64,000 nucleotides of DNA from an uncultured OM182 clade bacterium. Its GTDB lineage: Bacteria; Pseudomonadota; Gammaproteobacteria; Pseudomonadales; Azotimanducaceae. The first letter of the stretch is position 1. Each line of letters opens with the position of its first letter. Where the stretch lies: positions 1 to 64,000 of the forward strand of contig CAJJAA010000038.1 of assembly GCA_905182025.1 (NCBI GenBank), in the 5' to 3' direction. The notes under the pieces are model-generated. The model did not search any database, was not told where the DNA came from, and saw only the letters and a program-made list of their open reading frames with translations. Below are positions 20,998-32,638 of the stretch, in pieces. The translations under genes were made by a program, and so were the position numbers.

Positions 20998-22602
20998 TTA
21001 TATAAGTTGTTTGCGCTCGTTTGAAGGCGGAATCATCAATGACTCCCTATACTTTGCGATGGTTCTTCTTGCTACTTTGATATCTTGTTCGGCTAGCTGA
21101 TTGGCGATCTTGCTATCGCTTAACGGTTTTCGCGGATTTTCTTCTGTGACGAGTTTCTTAATGAGGGCGCGAATAGCCGTGGATGAAACTTCACCGCCTG
21201 CGTGCGTACTTACATGGCTCGAGAAAAAGTACTTTAGTTCGAACACGCCAGCGGGTGTGTGCATGTATTTCTGAGTGGTAACCCGAGAAATCGTTGATTC
21301 ATGCAGGTCAACAGCTTTGGCAATATCATGTAGGACAAGCGGTTTCATTGCCTGTTCACCATATTCCAGGAATCCGCGTTGATATTCGACAATTTTAGTT
21401 GAGACTTTTAGAAGGGTGTCATTTCGCTGTTGCAGGCTCTTAATAAACCATTTTGCTTCCTGCAGGTTGTTCTTTAGGTAAGTGTTGTCGGTGCTATTGT
21501 CTGCTCTTTTTACCATGGAGGCATAGCCGGCATTCACGCGTATTTTTGGGGCTGATTTGGGGTTGAGTTCAACGACCCAACGACCATTTTGTTTAGTGAC
21601 AATTACATCGGGGTCAACATACTCAGTATTTGATACACCAATGTCGGAACCCGGCCGCGGATTTAGACTTTGGATTAATTTAATGACTTGCTTTAGTTCA
21701 GGCTCTTTAAGTCTCGTCTTTCTAATAAGGTAGCTATAGTCTCGGTTTGCTAGCGAACTGAGATGATCAGCAACAACTTGTATCGCTTCCTTTTTCCAAG
21801 AGGTTGTATCCTCCAGTTGCTTTAACTGAATGATTAAACACTCACGCAAGTCCCTCGCGGCGACACCCACAGGGTCGAGGTGCTGGATGAGGTGCAAGAC
21901 GGCCTCGACCTCGTCCATCTCTATCTGTTCAGCTTCTATATCGTCGTTAGCAACGCTGGCCAACACGTCATCAAGGCTAATTGTTAATACACCTTCTTGA
22001 TTGAGACCGTCGATAATCGCCATGGCAATTATCTCATCGATTTCAGAAAGGTGAAGGAGATTTATTTGCTCCTCGAGATGACTCTGTAGTGAAACATTTG
22101 ATGAGTTTTGGTTTTCAAGAAAGTTGTCGCTGCCTTCATCCGCGCCAGAGTAGGTGGTCGGTAGCGGTGCTTCATCCCACACATCTTCCCACACGCTATC
22201 AACTGGAAGCTCTTCCTTTATAGTTTCTGAGGAGAGTTGATCACTTGTGTCAGGTATTGCTTCGCCATCGATTTCCGGGTCTGAAATGGGGCCGTCATCG
22301 CTCGCATCAGTATCGCTACTTGTTGATGCGGACGATTGCTCAGACTGCGAGTCTAACAGCTGCCCCTCAATGCTCTCCGATGGTGCGTCGAGAGACGTAC
22401 CGTCTTCTGCTGAGGTCGAATCATCGGCGGACTCCGTTTCGGGCGATGCTTCTTCAAGCATCAAATTCGAATCGAGCGCTTCCTGAATTTCTTGCTGAAG
22501 ATCAAATGTAGAGAGTTGCAGCAGCTTAATTGCTTGCTGTAACTGTGGGGTCATTCGAAGCTGCTGACCCAGCCGTAACGCTAGTGCTGGTTTCATTGCC
22601 AT
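20998..22602 (-). CDS. rpoN: RNA polymerase sigma-54 factor
   Basis: [23 protein letters not shown] region I and C-terminal RpoN box [10 protein letters not shown]. Confidence 0.98.
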   Translation of the reverse strand: MAMKPALALRLGQQLRMTPQLQQAIKLLQLSTFDLQQEIQEALDSNLMLEEASPETESADDSTSAEDGTSLDAPSESIEGQLLDSQSEQSSASTSSDTDASDDGPISDPEIDGEAIPDTSDQLSSETIKEELPVDSVWEDVWDEAPLPTTYSGADEGSDNFLENQNSSNVSLQSHLEEQINLLHLSEIDEIIAMAIIDGLNQEGVLTISLDDVLASVANDDIEAEQIEMDEVEAVLHLIQHLDPVGVAARDLRECLIIQLKQLEDTTSWKKEAIQVVADHLSSLANRDYSYLIRKTRLKEPELKQVIKLIQSLNPRPGSDIGVSNTEYVDPDVIVTKQNGRWVVELNPKSAPKIRVNAGYASMVKRADNSTDNTYLKNNLQEAKWFIKSLQQRNDTLLKVSTKIVEYQRGFLEYGEQAMKPLVLHDIAKAVDLHESTISRVTTQKYMHTPAGVFELKYFFSSHVSTHAGGEVSSTAIRALIKKLVTEENPRKPLSDSKIANQLAEQDIKVARRTIAKYRESLMIPPSNERKQLI

Positions 22603-22676
22603 AGGTTAATAATACTCAGGCTCGAGGCTAATTAGAACCTTGTTTACCTTGTTGCTTTTCCCTAAAGTGGGGTGAT

Positions 22677-23402
22677 TCACATTCGAAAGTCATGGCCGAG
22701 ATAAACACGTTTTACTTGTTCATTCGCTAAAATGACATCGGTTGTTCCTTCGGCGATAATCTTTCCCTCACTGACTATATAAGCTCGATCACAAATGTCT
22801 AAAGTTTCTCGTACATTGTGATCAGTGATGAGCACACCGATGTTCCTAGCGGATAACTGAGCGATGACATCTTTGATTTCGTTTACCGAAATTGGATCGA
22901 CTCCTGCGAACGGTTCGTCCAGTAGGATGAACGCCGGTTCTGTCGCTAGTGCTCTCGCAATTTCTACTCTTCGGCGCTCGCCGCCTGATAGCGACATACC
23001 CAGTGAATGGCGTATGTGGCCTATTGAAAATTCCTCTAACAGGCTTTCTAGTTTCGTCAGTCTGTCAGCTTGAGTCAGATCTTTACGCGTTTCTAATATG
23101 GCCATGATGTTTTCGGCGACAGACAGTTTGCGGAAAACCGAGGCTTCCTGTGGTAGATAGCCTATGCCTGTTCTTGCTCGTAGATGCATAGGCAAGGAAG
23201 TGATGTCATTGCCATCAAATAGAATTTTTCCGGCATCGCCTCGAATCGAACCGACGATCATATAAAAACAGGTCGTTTTGCCTGCGCCGTTAGGCCCAAG
23301 CAGGCCGACTACCTGACCATTTTCGATCGACACTGAGACATCCCGAACAACCGGTTGGCCACGATAACTTTTGGCGAGGTTTTCTACCTTAAGAACCTTC
23401 AT
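22677..23402 (-). CDS. lptB: LPS export ABC transporter ATP-binding protein LptB
   Basis: GPNGAGKTT Walker [16 protein letters not shown] signature, LptB-specific context with rpoN/lptA. Confidence 0.97.
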   Translation of the reverse strand: MKVLKVENLAKSYRGQPVVRDVSVSIENGQVVGLLGPNGAGKTTCFYMIVGSIRGDAGKILFDGNDITSLPMHLRARTGIGYLPQEASVFRKLSVAENIMAILETRKDLTQADRLTKLESLLEEFSIGHIRHSLGMSLSGGERRRVEIARALATEPAFILLDEPFAGVDPISVNEIKDVIAQLSARNIGVLITDHNVRETLDICDRAYIVSEGKIIAEGTTDVILANEQVKRVYLGHDFRM

Positions 23403-23422
23403 AACCTTCCTAACAACATCGG

Positions 23423-23935
23423 CTACTTCTTCGATTTTGGTGTAAGGACAACATTAACGCGACCACCATTCTCTTTGGTACCACCCTTTAGGTCGACAGT
23501 GCCACTGGCTACATCGTAGTGGAGCAATTCGCCTCGAAACGTGTCATTTGTTTGTTCTAAAAATGCGCTGCCTGCGAGATGTATGCGTTCTTGCTGAGTG
23601 AAATAGGTGATAAGCCGAGCGTGAGCCTTGACTAGACCCTCGTTGTCATCGGCTTCTTGTTGGTAATGTGCGAGTTCGTTGTTGTCAGCATTCATACTGG
23701 CGATTATCTGAACGACTTCAGTAGCGTTACTAATGACTCTCACTTCATCCGCGTCGATATGCAGCGTTCCTTGGTCGATTGTGACTCTTCCAGAATAGAT
23801 GGTGATGCCGCTCTGATCGTCAGCGATCATTGAATTGGACTCAATGTTAATGTCTTGATCTCGATCTGATTCAAGGGCTGATACTTGGCCTGAAAACAGA
23901 AAAGCGATGAGAACGGAAAAGATGCGTAGGCTCAC
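23423..23935 (-). CDS. lptA: LPS transport periplasmic protein LptA
   Basis: OstA-like fold sequence after a signal peptide; likely GTG start at 23935 within ORF 23423-23965. Confidence 0.9.
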   Translation of the reverse strand: MSLRIFSVLIAFLFSGQVSALESDRDQDINIESNSMIADDQSGITIYSGRVTIDQGTLHIDADEVRVISNATEVVQIIASMNADNNELAHYQQEADDNEGLVKAHARLITYFTQQERIHLAGSAFLEQTNDTFRGELLHYDVASGTVDLKGGTKENGGRVNVVLTPKSKK

Positions 23936-24004
23936 AAGATTTTCTTCGAAAGTATGAAGTATCAATATTAACTCAAAATTCTATCGGCAGGTATCGGCTT
24001 GTGA

Positions 24005-24601
24005 CTATTTGAATGCTGGAAGCATGATTGTCCTAACGCGAGTATCTGGGCTTGACGAGAAATAAAATTTGCCTTCATCCAGATAGGCTTTCATTCCACC
24101 GGCTATTGTTCGTCCAGAGTTCTCATCAATAAACACTTTCTGGTTCGTTTCGGCATAGTCTTTGTCCGGGTAGATGGTCAGGCTTTCCGTTTGGATTTGT
24201 ATGAATTTACCGTTGCTGGCGTTTCTTACCGCAAGAACATCATCCCAGAGCTCGACAACTTCATCTCTCACCTGCACCTTTGGTAATAAGCGGCCATGCC
24301 TTGATGTGATGTCCCAAGGGTCAGGTCGGCGTTCCGTCGGGTACAACACCATATTGGGTTCGACTAAGGTTGTTATATCTGTGAGGGGAAAGTGGGTAAG
24401 TCGATCAGCCTTGATTCGATGCTGCTTTGCCCCTTCATTAGTGTATTGAAGTATGTTTGCCTTGAGCATATAAAGATCAGGGTCATTTTTGGCAAAGGTG
24501 GGTTGTTCTGTGATAAGTGTTTCGTTTTCCGACATGTAGTTTGTTGCGACTGCAACGAGCAAAACGAGGACTAGAAAAATGAGATTGCGGCTGTTAATCA
24601 T
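24005..24601 (-). CDS. lptC: LPS export protein LptC
   Basis: Single N-terminal TM plus LptC domain; upstream of lptA. Confidence 0.9.
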   Translation of the reverse strand: MINSRNLIFLVLVLLVAVATNYMSENETLITEQPTFAKNDPDLYMLKANILQYTNEGAKQHRIKADRLTHFPLTDITTLVEPNMVLYPTERRPDPWDITSRHGRLLPKVQVRDEVVELWDDVLAVRNASNGKFIQIQTESLTIYPDKDYAETNQKVFIDENSGRTIAGGMKAYLDEGKFYFSSSPDTRVRTIMLPAFK

Positions 24602-24637
24602 TGCTTTGGTGTAAGAACTAAAGACGAATATGGCGCG

Positions 24638-24666
24638 AGTATGATCGACGAGAAGTGTTTTTCCAA
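24638..24666 (-). promoter_or_regulatory. Candidate sigma-70 promoter for lptC-lptA-lptB-rpoN
   Basis: Minus-strand TTGGAA - 17 nt - CATACT, just upstream of the lptC ATG. Confidence 0.45.
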
Positions 24667-24797
24667 GGGGCTATTTCGTCAGCGCTGGTTCTTGGCTGTA
24701 TTGCAAGTTCAGCAGATGGCGACAGGGTGACAGCAAGCTTACTAGATAAATGTTGTTAAGCGACTAAATGATGTTTGACGGCTACCTTGCGGGGCAA

Positions 24798-25778
24798 TTA
24801 GAACGGCAATGTGATTGGGTTACCAGTACTGGCGGAGTAGTAGAGTGTCAGGATGTAGATGCACCAAATCGCCAGTAGCAGGCAGCCCTCAATCCTTGTA
24901 ATACGCGCTCGGCTGCTCATGCCATAGGCAAACAGTGTGATCGCCAGTGTCATTCCTAGCATGAGTGCATAGTCTCTGTGGAGGACAGCAGGTTCAATTG
25001 TACTGGGTGCTAGAAATGAAGGGATCGCAAGTACTGCCAGTATATTGAAAATATTTGAGCCGAGTATGTTGCCGATCGCCATATCCGTTTGCCCTTTCAG
25101 GACGCTGGTAATGGAGACCACGAGTTCTGGCAGGCTTGTGCCAACGGCGATGACCGTAAGTCCTATGATGAGTTCACTAATGCCAAGCTGACCGGCAATT
25201 CCAATAACTGAATAAACGAGCAGTTCAGCGCTAATTAATAAAAATATGAGGCTTACAACAAGGGTAATGATACTTTTGCTCACCGTCATCACGGGCACGT
25301 CTTCGAGCTCTGGCAATTCGAGGCTTTGTTCTTTGCGGTGTTCAAGTGCAACGCGGCCCAGAAACAAAGCCAAACCGAAAAGTAGCAATACGCCGTCCAG
25401 AATACCGAGTTTAAGGTCGTACAGGGCGACCCCGGCGCACAGGGTGACGAAGATCATTATCGGCAAGTCTTTCTTTAGCATCTGGGGGCGAAAAGGCAGC
25501 GGCACAAGTATCGCCGTGAGTCCGAGTACCATGCCCATGTTGGCGATGTTTGAGCCGATAGCATTGCCAACAGCAAGTTCCGGTTCACCGCGCAGGGAGG
25601 CGGCGGCGGCAACAAATATTTCTGGCGCAGAGGTGCCTAGTGCGACCACGGTTAGGCCGATCAACATAGGTGAAATGTGGAAATTCTTCGCTGTCGTTAC
25701 AGAGCCGATGACAAACTGATCGGCGCTCTTAAACAACATGAGAAACCCTATCAGTAAAAGCGCACTGTAAAGAAGCAT
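24798..25778 (-). CDS. yrbG: Calcium/sodium antiporter (CaCA family, YrbG)
   Basis: Duplicated alpha repeats VVALGTSAPEIFVA..GNAIGSNIANM and VIAVGTSLPELVVS..GNILGSNIFNI. Confidence 0.95.
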   Translation of the reverse strand: MLLYSALLLIGFLMLFKSADQFVIGSVTTAKNFHISPMLIGLTVVALGTSAPEIFVAAAASLRGEPELAVGNAIGSNIANMGMVLGLTAILVPLPFRPQMLKKDLPIMIFVTLCAGVALYDLKLGILDGVLLLFGLALFLGRVALEHRKEQSLELPELEDVPVMTVSKSIITLVVSLIFLLISAELLVYSVIGIAGQLGISELIIGLTVIAVGTSLPELVVSITSVLKGQTDMAIGNILGSNIFNILAVLAIPSFLAPSTIEPAVLHRDYALMLGMTLAITLFAYGMSSRARITRIEGCLLLAIWCIYILTLYYSASTGNPITLPF

Positions 25779-25992
25779 ATCCCCTGGATTAAGCTGAATC
25801 TAAGGAGCGCAATTTAAGATGTATTGTCGGTTCATTGCAAGCAGGCGGGCTAACAAGCCAATTGAATGAAGATTATTGGTGCTGATGGTAACTATCGGCC
25901 TATAGTTGCGTCTTATCGATAGGGATCTTGTCAAAGTGACATCCCCTAAACGCGTGTGTTGGGTTGTTAGGAAAAAATGGTATTTTTAAGAT

Positions 25993-26799
25993 ATGGAAGA
26001 TCACGTCCACATACAAGACCTAACCTATAACAGAGGCGCCCGGCGTATATTCGACGGCATTACCCTGCGCATTCCTCGGGGTAAAATAGTCGCGATAATG
26101 GGGCCCAGTGGCACTGGCAAAACGACCTTGTTGCGCCTAATAGGCGGGCAACTTCGACCAGATACAGGGACTATCGATGTTGCTGGAAAGTCAATTCCTG
26201 ATTTATCACGAGCCGATTTGTTTGCCGTTCGTCGGGAAATGGGGATGCTGTTTCAGAGTGGTGCGCTGTTCACGGATATCTCAGTGTTCGATAACGTTGC
26301 ATTTCCCCTGAGAATTCACACGGACTTATCCGAAGAGCTGATTCGCGATTTAGTCTTGATTAAACTTCAGGCGGTGGGTTTGCGTGGCGCAGCAGGTCTT
26401 TTTCCGACCGAATTATCAGGCGGAATGATTAGACGCGTGGCTCTGGCTAGGACTATCGCATTGGATCCCTCTTTAATTATGTACGACGAACCTTTTGCTG
26501 GCTTGGACCCAATAGCGATGGGCGTGATTGTCCAGCTTATTAAAACCGTGAATCGTGTCTATGGAACAACGAGCGTTATTGTTTCTCACGACATTGCCGA
26601 AACAGCGAGCATTGCGGATTACATATATGTGCTCTCTGATGGACGCTTGATTGGCTCGGGTACGCCACAGGAGTTGATGGGGCAAGAGTCGCCGCGGGTG
26701 AAGCAGTTTGTGAAGGGTTTGCCAGACGGTCCGGTGCCATTTCATTATCCGGCGATCGATTTCGCCGATGAGCTGTTACAAAACGGGAGCCGCGGCTAA
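25993..26799 (+). CDS. mlaF: Phospholipid ABC transporter ATP-binding protein MlaF
   Basis: GPSGTGKTTLLRLIGG, LSGGMIRRVALARTIALDP, operon with mlaE/D/C/B. Confidence 0.97.
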   Translation: MEDHVHIQDLTYNRGARRIFDGITLRIPRGKIVAIMGPSGTGKTTLLRLIGGQLRPDTGTIDVAGKSIPDLSRADLFAVRREMGMLFQSGALFTDISVFDNVAFPLRIHTDLSEELIRDLVLIKLQAVGLRGAAGLFPTELSGGMIRRVALARTIALDPSLIMYDEPFAGLDPIAMGVIVQLIKTVNRVYGTTSVIVSHDIAETASIADYIYVLSDGRLIGSGTPQELMGQESPRVKQFVKGLPDGPVPFHYPAIDFADELLQNGSRG

Positions 26800-27576
26800 G
26801 TGGTTTCCTATTTTCGCCAGCTTGGTCAGTTCTTGATAGAACTTATTTCCGTTGTAGGCAGGGCGGGATCCGTCTGGTGGCAGGCAATTTGGCGTAAACC
26901 AGAGCTAAAAAATGCGGGCCTTATTGTTCGGCAGGTATATCAACTAGGGGTTTTGTCAGTCGTCATAACGGTGCTCTGTGGTTTTTCCATCGGGGCTGTC
27001 TTAGCGCTGCAAGGTTACAACCAACTAGTTAAATATGGCTCTGAGAGCGCACTTGGACTCGGTGTAGCCTTGGTTTTGGTCATGGAGATTGGGCCTGTTG
27101 TCGCCGCACTTTTATATGCCGGTCGAGCGGGTTCAGCTGTGACAGCTGAGATTGGCTTGATGAAAGCGACTGAACAACTCTCAAGTATGGAAATGTTGGG
27201 GGTCGACCCATTACAACGAATTGTCGCGCCACGCTTGTGGGCTGGGTTCATCGTCATGCCCATTTTGGCGCTGATGTTTTCGATTGTTGGTATTTGGGGC
27301 GCGTCTTTGATCGGTGTGAACTGGTTGGGTGTGCATGAGGGAGCATTCTGGTCTTCGATGCAAGAGGGCGTTGATTTTTACTCTCATGTGATGAAAGGAA
27401 TTATTAAGTCGATTGTGTTTGGCATCATTGTCATATGGGTAGCCGTATTTCAAGGTTATGACGCACAGCCGACATCTGAAGGTATTGCAGCGGCGACAAC
27501 ACGTACTGTAGTTTATTCGTCAGTGGCGGTGCTGGTGTTAGATTTTTTCCTGACACTTGTAATGTTTAATTTTTAA
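26800..27576 (+). CDS. mlaE: Phospholipid ABC transporter permease MlaE
   Basis: GTG start; GPVVAALLYAGRAGSAVTAEIGLMKATEQLSSMEMLGVDP. Confidence 0.97.
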   Translation: MVSYFRQLGQFLIELISVVGRAGSVWWQAIWRKPELKNAGLIVRQVYQLGVLSVVITVLCGFSIGAVLALQGYNQLVKYGSESALGLGVALVLVMEIGPVVAALLYAGRAGSAVTAEIGLMKATEQLSSMEMLGVDPLQRIVAPRLWAGFIVMPILALMFSIVGIWGASLIGVNWLGVHEGAFWSSMQEGVDFYSHVMKGIIKSIVFGIIVIWVAVFQGYDAQPTSEGIAAATTRTVVYSSVAVLVLDFFLTLVMFNF

Positions 27577-27606
27577 TTTTTAGTTTGATTTTTGGACTGA
27601 CTAACC

Positions 27607-28059
27607 ATGCAAATGAGAACGATTGAAATAGTAGTAGGGGCTTTCATGTTAGCGGGGCTGGTATCTCTAGCATTGCTCGCTGTTCAGGTTAGTGGTTTTA
27701 ATGTGGGTAGGGAAGCCAACACCTATACAGTCTACGCACGTTTTGAAAATGTGGGTGGACTGGCAGTTCGCGCCAAAGTTAGCATCGCAGGTGTAACAAT
27801 TGGCAATGTGGCGGAGATTTCCCTCGACCAAGCAACAGCACAAGCTTTGGTTCGGATGGAGATAGACTCGGATGTTGATCAAATCACTTTAGATTCAACG
27901 GCTGTTATACTTACCGAAGGATTAATTGGTGGGAAAATGATTGGTATAACCCTTGGTGCGGATGAGGCGTTTCTCGTAGAGGGTGATGAGATCGACGATA
28001 CTCAATCTGCCATAGTGCTTGAAGAACTCATTGGTCAGTTTTTGTTGAAACAATTTTAA
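27607..28059 (+). CDS. mlaD: Outer membrane lipid asymmetry protein MlaD
   Basis: MCE domain: ENVGGLAVRAKVSIAGVTIGNV. Confidence 0.96.
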   Translation: MQMRTIEIVVGAFMLAGLVSLALLAVQVSGFNVGREANTYTVYARFENVGGLAVRAKVSIAGVTIGNVAEISLDQATAQALVRMEIDSDVDQITLDSTAVILTEGLIGGKMIGITLGADEAFLVEGDEIDDTQSAIVLEELIGQFLLKQF

Positions 28060-28068
28060 GGATACTGG

Positions 28069-28689
28069 ATGTACAAGTCCACAATACAAAAGTGGTTGGC
28101 TGGAGTAATTTGTTGTTTGATCGTCAACGCGGTTAATGCGCAGGTTACAGATCCTTTTGACGCGGTAAAAAAAGCCAATGATGTCTTGCTGAGCCAGTTG
28201 AATGAATCTCTTGGGTTGCATAAAACGGATCCGGCAGCCTTTTATAAAGCCGTTGATGAGTCACTTGGCCCGTTTGTTGATTTTGCTGGGTTTTCACGTG
28301 GTGTTATGGCGAAATACTACAAGCGCGCGACGAAACAGCAACAGCAAGAATTCGTAGCAGTTTTTAGGAAAGGTCTCATTGAGACATATTCAAATGCACT
28401 GGTGGGTTTCGATAATCAGCAGGTTAAGGTTATGCAGCCGACGACACCTCAGAAAAAACCAGAACGTCCAATCATTACGATTGAAATCACTGGTCGGGAT
28501 GGCTCAGTTTATAAGGTTGACTACAACTTGATTCTGCTTGATGGGCAATGGAAGTTGAGAAATGTCATTATCAACGGTATCAACATCGGTCTGCAGTTCC
28601 GATCTCAGTTCCAAGCATCAATGTCCAGGAATAACAATAATCTTGACGAAGTGATTGCCGGTTGGTCGGTCGATAAGACAGAGAGATGA
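28069..28689 (+). CDS. mlaC: Phospholipid-binding protein MlaC
   Basis: Signal peptide, Ttg2D/MlaC family: VDFAGFSRGVMAKYYKRATKQQQQEF. Confidence 0.95.
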   Translation: MYKSTIQKWLAGVICCLIVNAVNAQVTDPFDAVKKANDVLLSQLNESLGLHKTDPAAFYKAVDESLGPFVDFAGFSRGVMAKYYKRATKQQQQEFVAVFRKGLIETYSNALVGFDNQQVKVMQPTTPQKKPERPIITIEITGRDGSVYKVDYNLILLDGQWKLRNVIINGINIGLQFRSQFQASMSRNNNNLDEVIAGWSVDKTER

Positions 28690-28997
28690 AATCTGAAAGC
28701 GTTAAGTTTGAGCGAATAGATTCTGAACGAGTGAATGTCCTTGGTGATCTGAACCTACATACCGTGTCGGCATACATTGAAGAGGGAAAGTCTATAATTT
28801 CCCATGCTGAATCACAGTTATGCATGGACCTTTCCCGTATTCGAGTCGAAGATACCTCTGTTCTCGCATTGCTAATCTCCTGGCACAGGCTTGCAATTTC
28901 TCAAGATAAACGCCTTTTAATTGCGAACTGTCCTGCGAAGCTACTCGAGATTGCGGAGCTGGGCGGCGTCCACGAGATACTCAACTTCGAAGTCTAG
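28686..28997 (+). CDS. mlaB: STAS domain protein MlaB
   Basis: Small STAS-like protein overlapping mlaC stop. Confidence 0.85.
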   Translation: MKSESVKFERIDSERVNVLGDLNLHTVSAYIEEGKSIISHAESQLCMDLSRIRVEDTSVLALLISWHRLAISQDKRLLIANCPAKLLEIAELGGVHEILNFEV

Positions 28998-29058
28998 GCT
29001 CCTTGCATTCATACTCTCATTGAATAATCGCTAACCTGTGCTTGATGGGTGACTGTCA

Positions 29059-29122
29059 TGGTATGATTGCGTCCTTTTGATATCCCCAATTTTGGTTAGG
29101 GATAAATTGGGTCTGCCGACCC
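29059..29122 (+). promoter_or_regulatory. Extended -10 promoter and structured leader of ibaG-murA
   Basis: TGGTATGAT extended -10 followed by CCCAATTT...AAATTGGG and TGGGTC-tgcc-GACCCA inverted repeats. Confidence 0.4.
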
Positions 29123-29152
29123 AGCTGCACAGTGACAATTGGGCTAAGTAAT

Positions 29153-29380
29153 ATGAATGAAGTTGAATTGAAAGAAATGCTCGAAACCGGCCTAGGCGAT
29201 TGTGAAATCGAGATGGTCGTCGAAGGTAATAAAATCGGTTTGCGGTTGGTTGCGGCCGTATTCTCTGGACTTAATCGGGTAAAGCGACAACAGCTCGTCT
29301 ATAAGTTACTCAATGAAAAGATCAGCTCCGGTGAGATTCACGCTGTTAGCATGTCTTGTCTTACACCAGAAGAAATTTAA
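29153..29380 (+). CDS. ibaG: BolA family protein IbaG
   Basis: MNEVELKEMLETGLGDCEIEMV; immediately upstream of murA. Confidence 0.92.
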   Translation: MNEVELKEMLETGLGDCEIEMVVEGNKIGLRLVAAVFSGLNRVKRQQLVYKLLNEKISSGEIHAVSMSCLTPEEI

Positions 29381-30667
<1,287 letters not shown>

Positions 30668-30673
30668 TTTTTC

Positions 30674-31321
30674 ATGTCAGATAATCAATTAAATAACGTA
30701 ACAATTGCATTAACAAAGGGCCGCCCCCTTACTCAAGCGTTAGAGTTGCTCTCAAAGATCGGTATTGAGCCGGTGGAAGATATGGCGGTTTCTCGAAAAT
30801 TGGTGTTCGAAACCAATCGCTCGGGGCTCTCTCTCATGGTGCTGCGTAGTGTTGATGTTGCAACCTATGTTGAGCACGGCATTGCTGATATGGGCATGGC
30901 AGGGCGTGATGTCTTGCTAGAGCAAGGAGAGCAGGGGTATTACCAGCCCCTCGATCTGAAAATTGGTGCCTGTGACTTAATGGTCGCAGCATTAGCAGAT
31001 GAAGGTCCTTTGCCTGCTCGGATTAAGGTGGCATCTAAATTTGTAAATATCGCAAAGCGTTATTACGCAGAGAAAGGTGTCCAAGTTGACGTCATCAAGT
31101 TATACGGCGCGATGGAGCTTGCCCCCGTTACTGGGTTGGCTCATCGAATCGTTGATATTGTTGAGACAGGTAACACGCTAAAGGCAAATGGTTTGGTTGC
31201 TATAGAGCATATTGCCAAGGTGACGAGTCGGCTTATTGTTAATAAAACCTCCTTAAAGATGAAGCACGTCGTCATTCAAGGCTTGATTGATGACCTCGCG
31301 CGCGAGGTAAATGGGGAATGA
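30674..31321 (+). CDS. hisG: ATP phosphoribosyltransferase, short form
   Basis: TIALTKGRPLTQ..., DIVETGNTLKANGL; 215 aa. Confidence 0.97.
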   Translation: MSDNQLNNVTIALTKGRPLTQALELLSKIGIEPVEDMAVSRKLVFETNRSGLSLMVLRSVDVATYVEHGIADMGMAGRDVLLEQGEQGYYQPLDLKIGACDLMVAALADEGPLPARIKVASKFVNIAKRYYAEKGVQVDVIKLYGAMELAPVTGLAHRIVDIVETGNTLKANGLVAIEHIAKVTSRLIVNKTSLKMKHVVIQGLIDDLAREVNGE

Positions 31322-32628
31322 TAAAAAAACTCTCTAGTATCGATGCTGATTTTGATCGGCAATTGTCAGATCTGTTAGCTATGCCTGATGAAAACACAGG
31401 TGATGTTAAGGATATTGTCCGAAAAATAATTGACGATGTGAAGCTACGCGGCGATCAGTCAGTGCTTGAGCTGACAAACAAATTTGATCGCATGGATGTG
31501 GCTAGCATAAGTGAGCTGGAAATATCAAAAGACACAATGGCGCAAGCGCTTACGCGACTTGACCCTCTGGTTGTCGATGCGTTGAAACTATCGATTGATC
31601 GTGTGCGTGTATATCACCAAGAACAGTTAAAAGCGCTTGGCGGAAATAGCCAATGGCAGATAGAAGACGATGAGGGTAACAAGCTCGGGCAAATCATTCG
31701 GCCTATGGAACGTGTTGGTTTGTATGTGCCTGGTGGTAAAGCGTCATATCCCTCATCGGTCATCATGACGTCCGTACCGGCGAGGGTAGCGGGTGTTTCA
31801 GAAATAGTGTTAATGGTGCCGACCCCTGACGGGGTGGTATCAGACACGCTTGTTGCCGCTGCACACCTGTGTGGCGTCGATCGAATGTTTAGGGTTGGAG
31901 GCGCGCAAGCAATTGCTGCGCTGGCTTACGGAACACAATCAATACCTCGTGTCGATAAGATTGTTGGTCCTGGCAATATATTCGTTGCAACAGCCAAGGA
32001 GCTTGTGTTTGGCCAGGTTGGCATCGACATGGTTGCTGGGCCCTCTGAAATTGCAATCGTAGCCGATACGTCCGCTGATCCAGAATGGCTCGCGATGGAT
32101 ATGTTTGCGCAGGCCGAGCACGATGAATTAGCGCAGTCAATTTTGATATCTAGTGATCAAAGCGTACTCGATGCTGTGGAGCAAGAAATCGCCAGAATGC
32201 TGCCAGGTATGGAGAGATCGGCGACGATCTCACAATCTTTAAAAGATAGAGGTGCGTTGATAAAAGTTGAGACGCTAGATCAGGCCTTCGATATCGTTAA
32301 TCGCATTGCACCGGAACATTTGGAATTGGCGATTCTTGAACCCGAACAGAAGCTGCCTCAAATTAGGTTTGCAGGGGCTATTTTCTTAGGGCATCACAGT
32401 GGTGAGGTCGTCGGTGATTACACGGCAGGGCCAAGCCACGTGCTTCCTACCAGTGGTACTGCTCGCTTTGCATCTCCGCTCGGCGTCTACGATTTCCAAG
32501 TACGCTCCTCTGTAGTGAATTGCTCCGCGCGCGGTGCAATAACGCTTAGTAGATCTGCCGCTATCCTTGCGACGCAAGAGGGTCTTGAAGCTCATTCGAA
32601 ATCCGCTCAATACAGGCTGCTGGGCTAA
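31318..32628 (+). CDS. hisD: Histidinol dehydrogenase
   Basis: VPGGKASYPSSVIM, VGPGNIFVATAKELVFG, AGPSEIAIVAD. Confidence 0.98.
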   Translation: MIKKLSSIDADFDRQLSDLLAMPDENTGDVKDIVRKIIDDVKLRGDQSVLELTNKFDRMDVASISELEISKDTMAQALTRLDPLVVDALKLSIDRVRVYHQEQLKALGGNSQWQIEDDEGNKLGQIIRPMERVGLYVPGGKASYPSSVIMTSVPARVAGVSEIVLMVPTPDGVVSDTLVAAAHLCGVDRMFRVGGAQAIAALAYGTQSIPRVDKIVGPGNIFVATAKELVFGQVGIDMVAGPSEIAIVADTSADPEWLAMDMFAQAEHDELAQSILISSDQSVLDAVEQEIARMLPGMERSATISQSLKDRGALIKVETLDQAFDIVNRIAPEHLELAILEPEQKLPQIRFAGAIFLGHHSGEVVGDYTAGPSHVLPTSGTARFASPLGVYDFQVRSSVVNCSARGAITLSRSAAILATQEGLEAHSKSAQYRLLG

Positions 32629-32638
32629 GTAACATCTG

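Noticed and set aside
30674-31321. Short HisG as a truncated gene
   Set aside because: The 215-aa length matches the known HisZ-dependent short form, so it is not a pseudogene.
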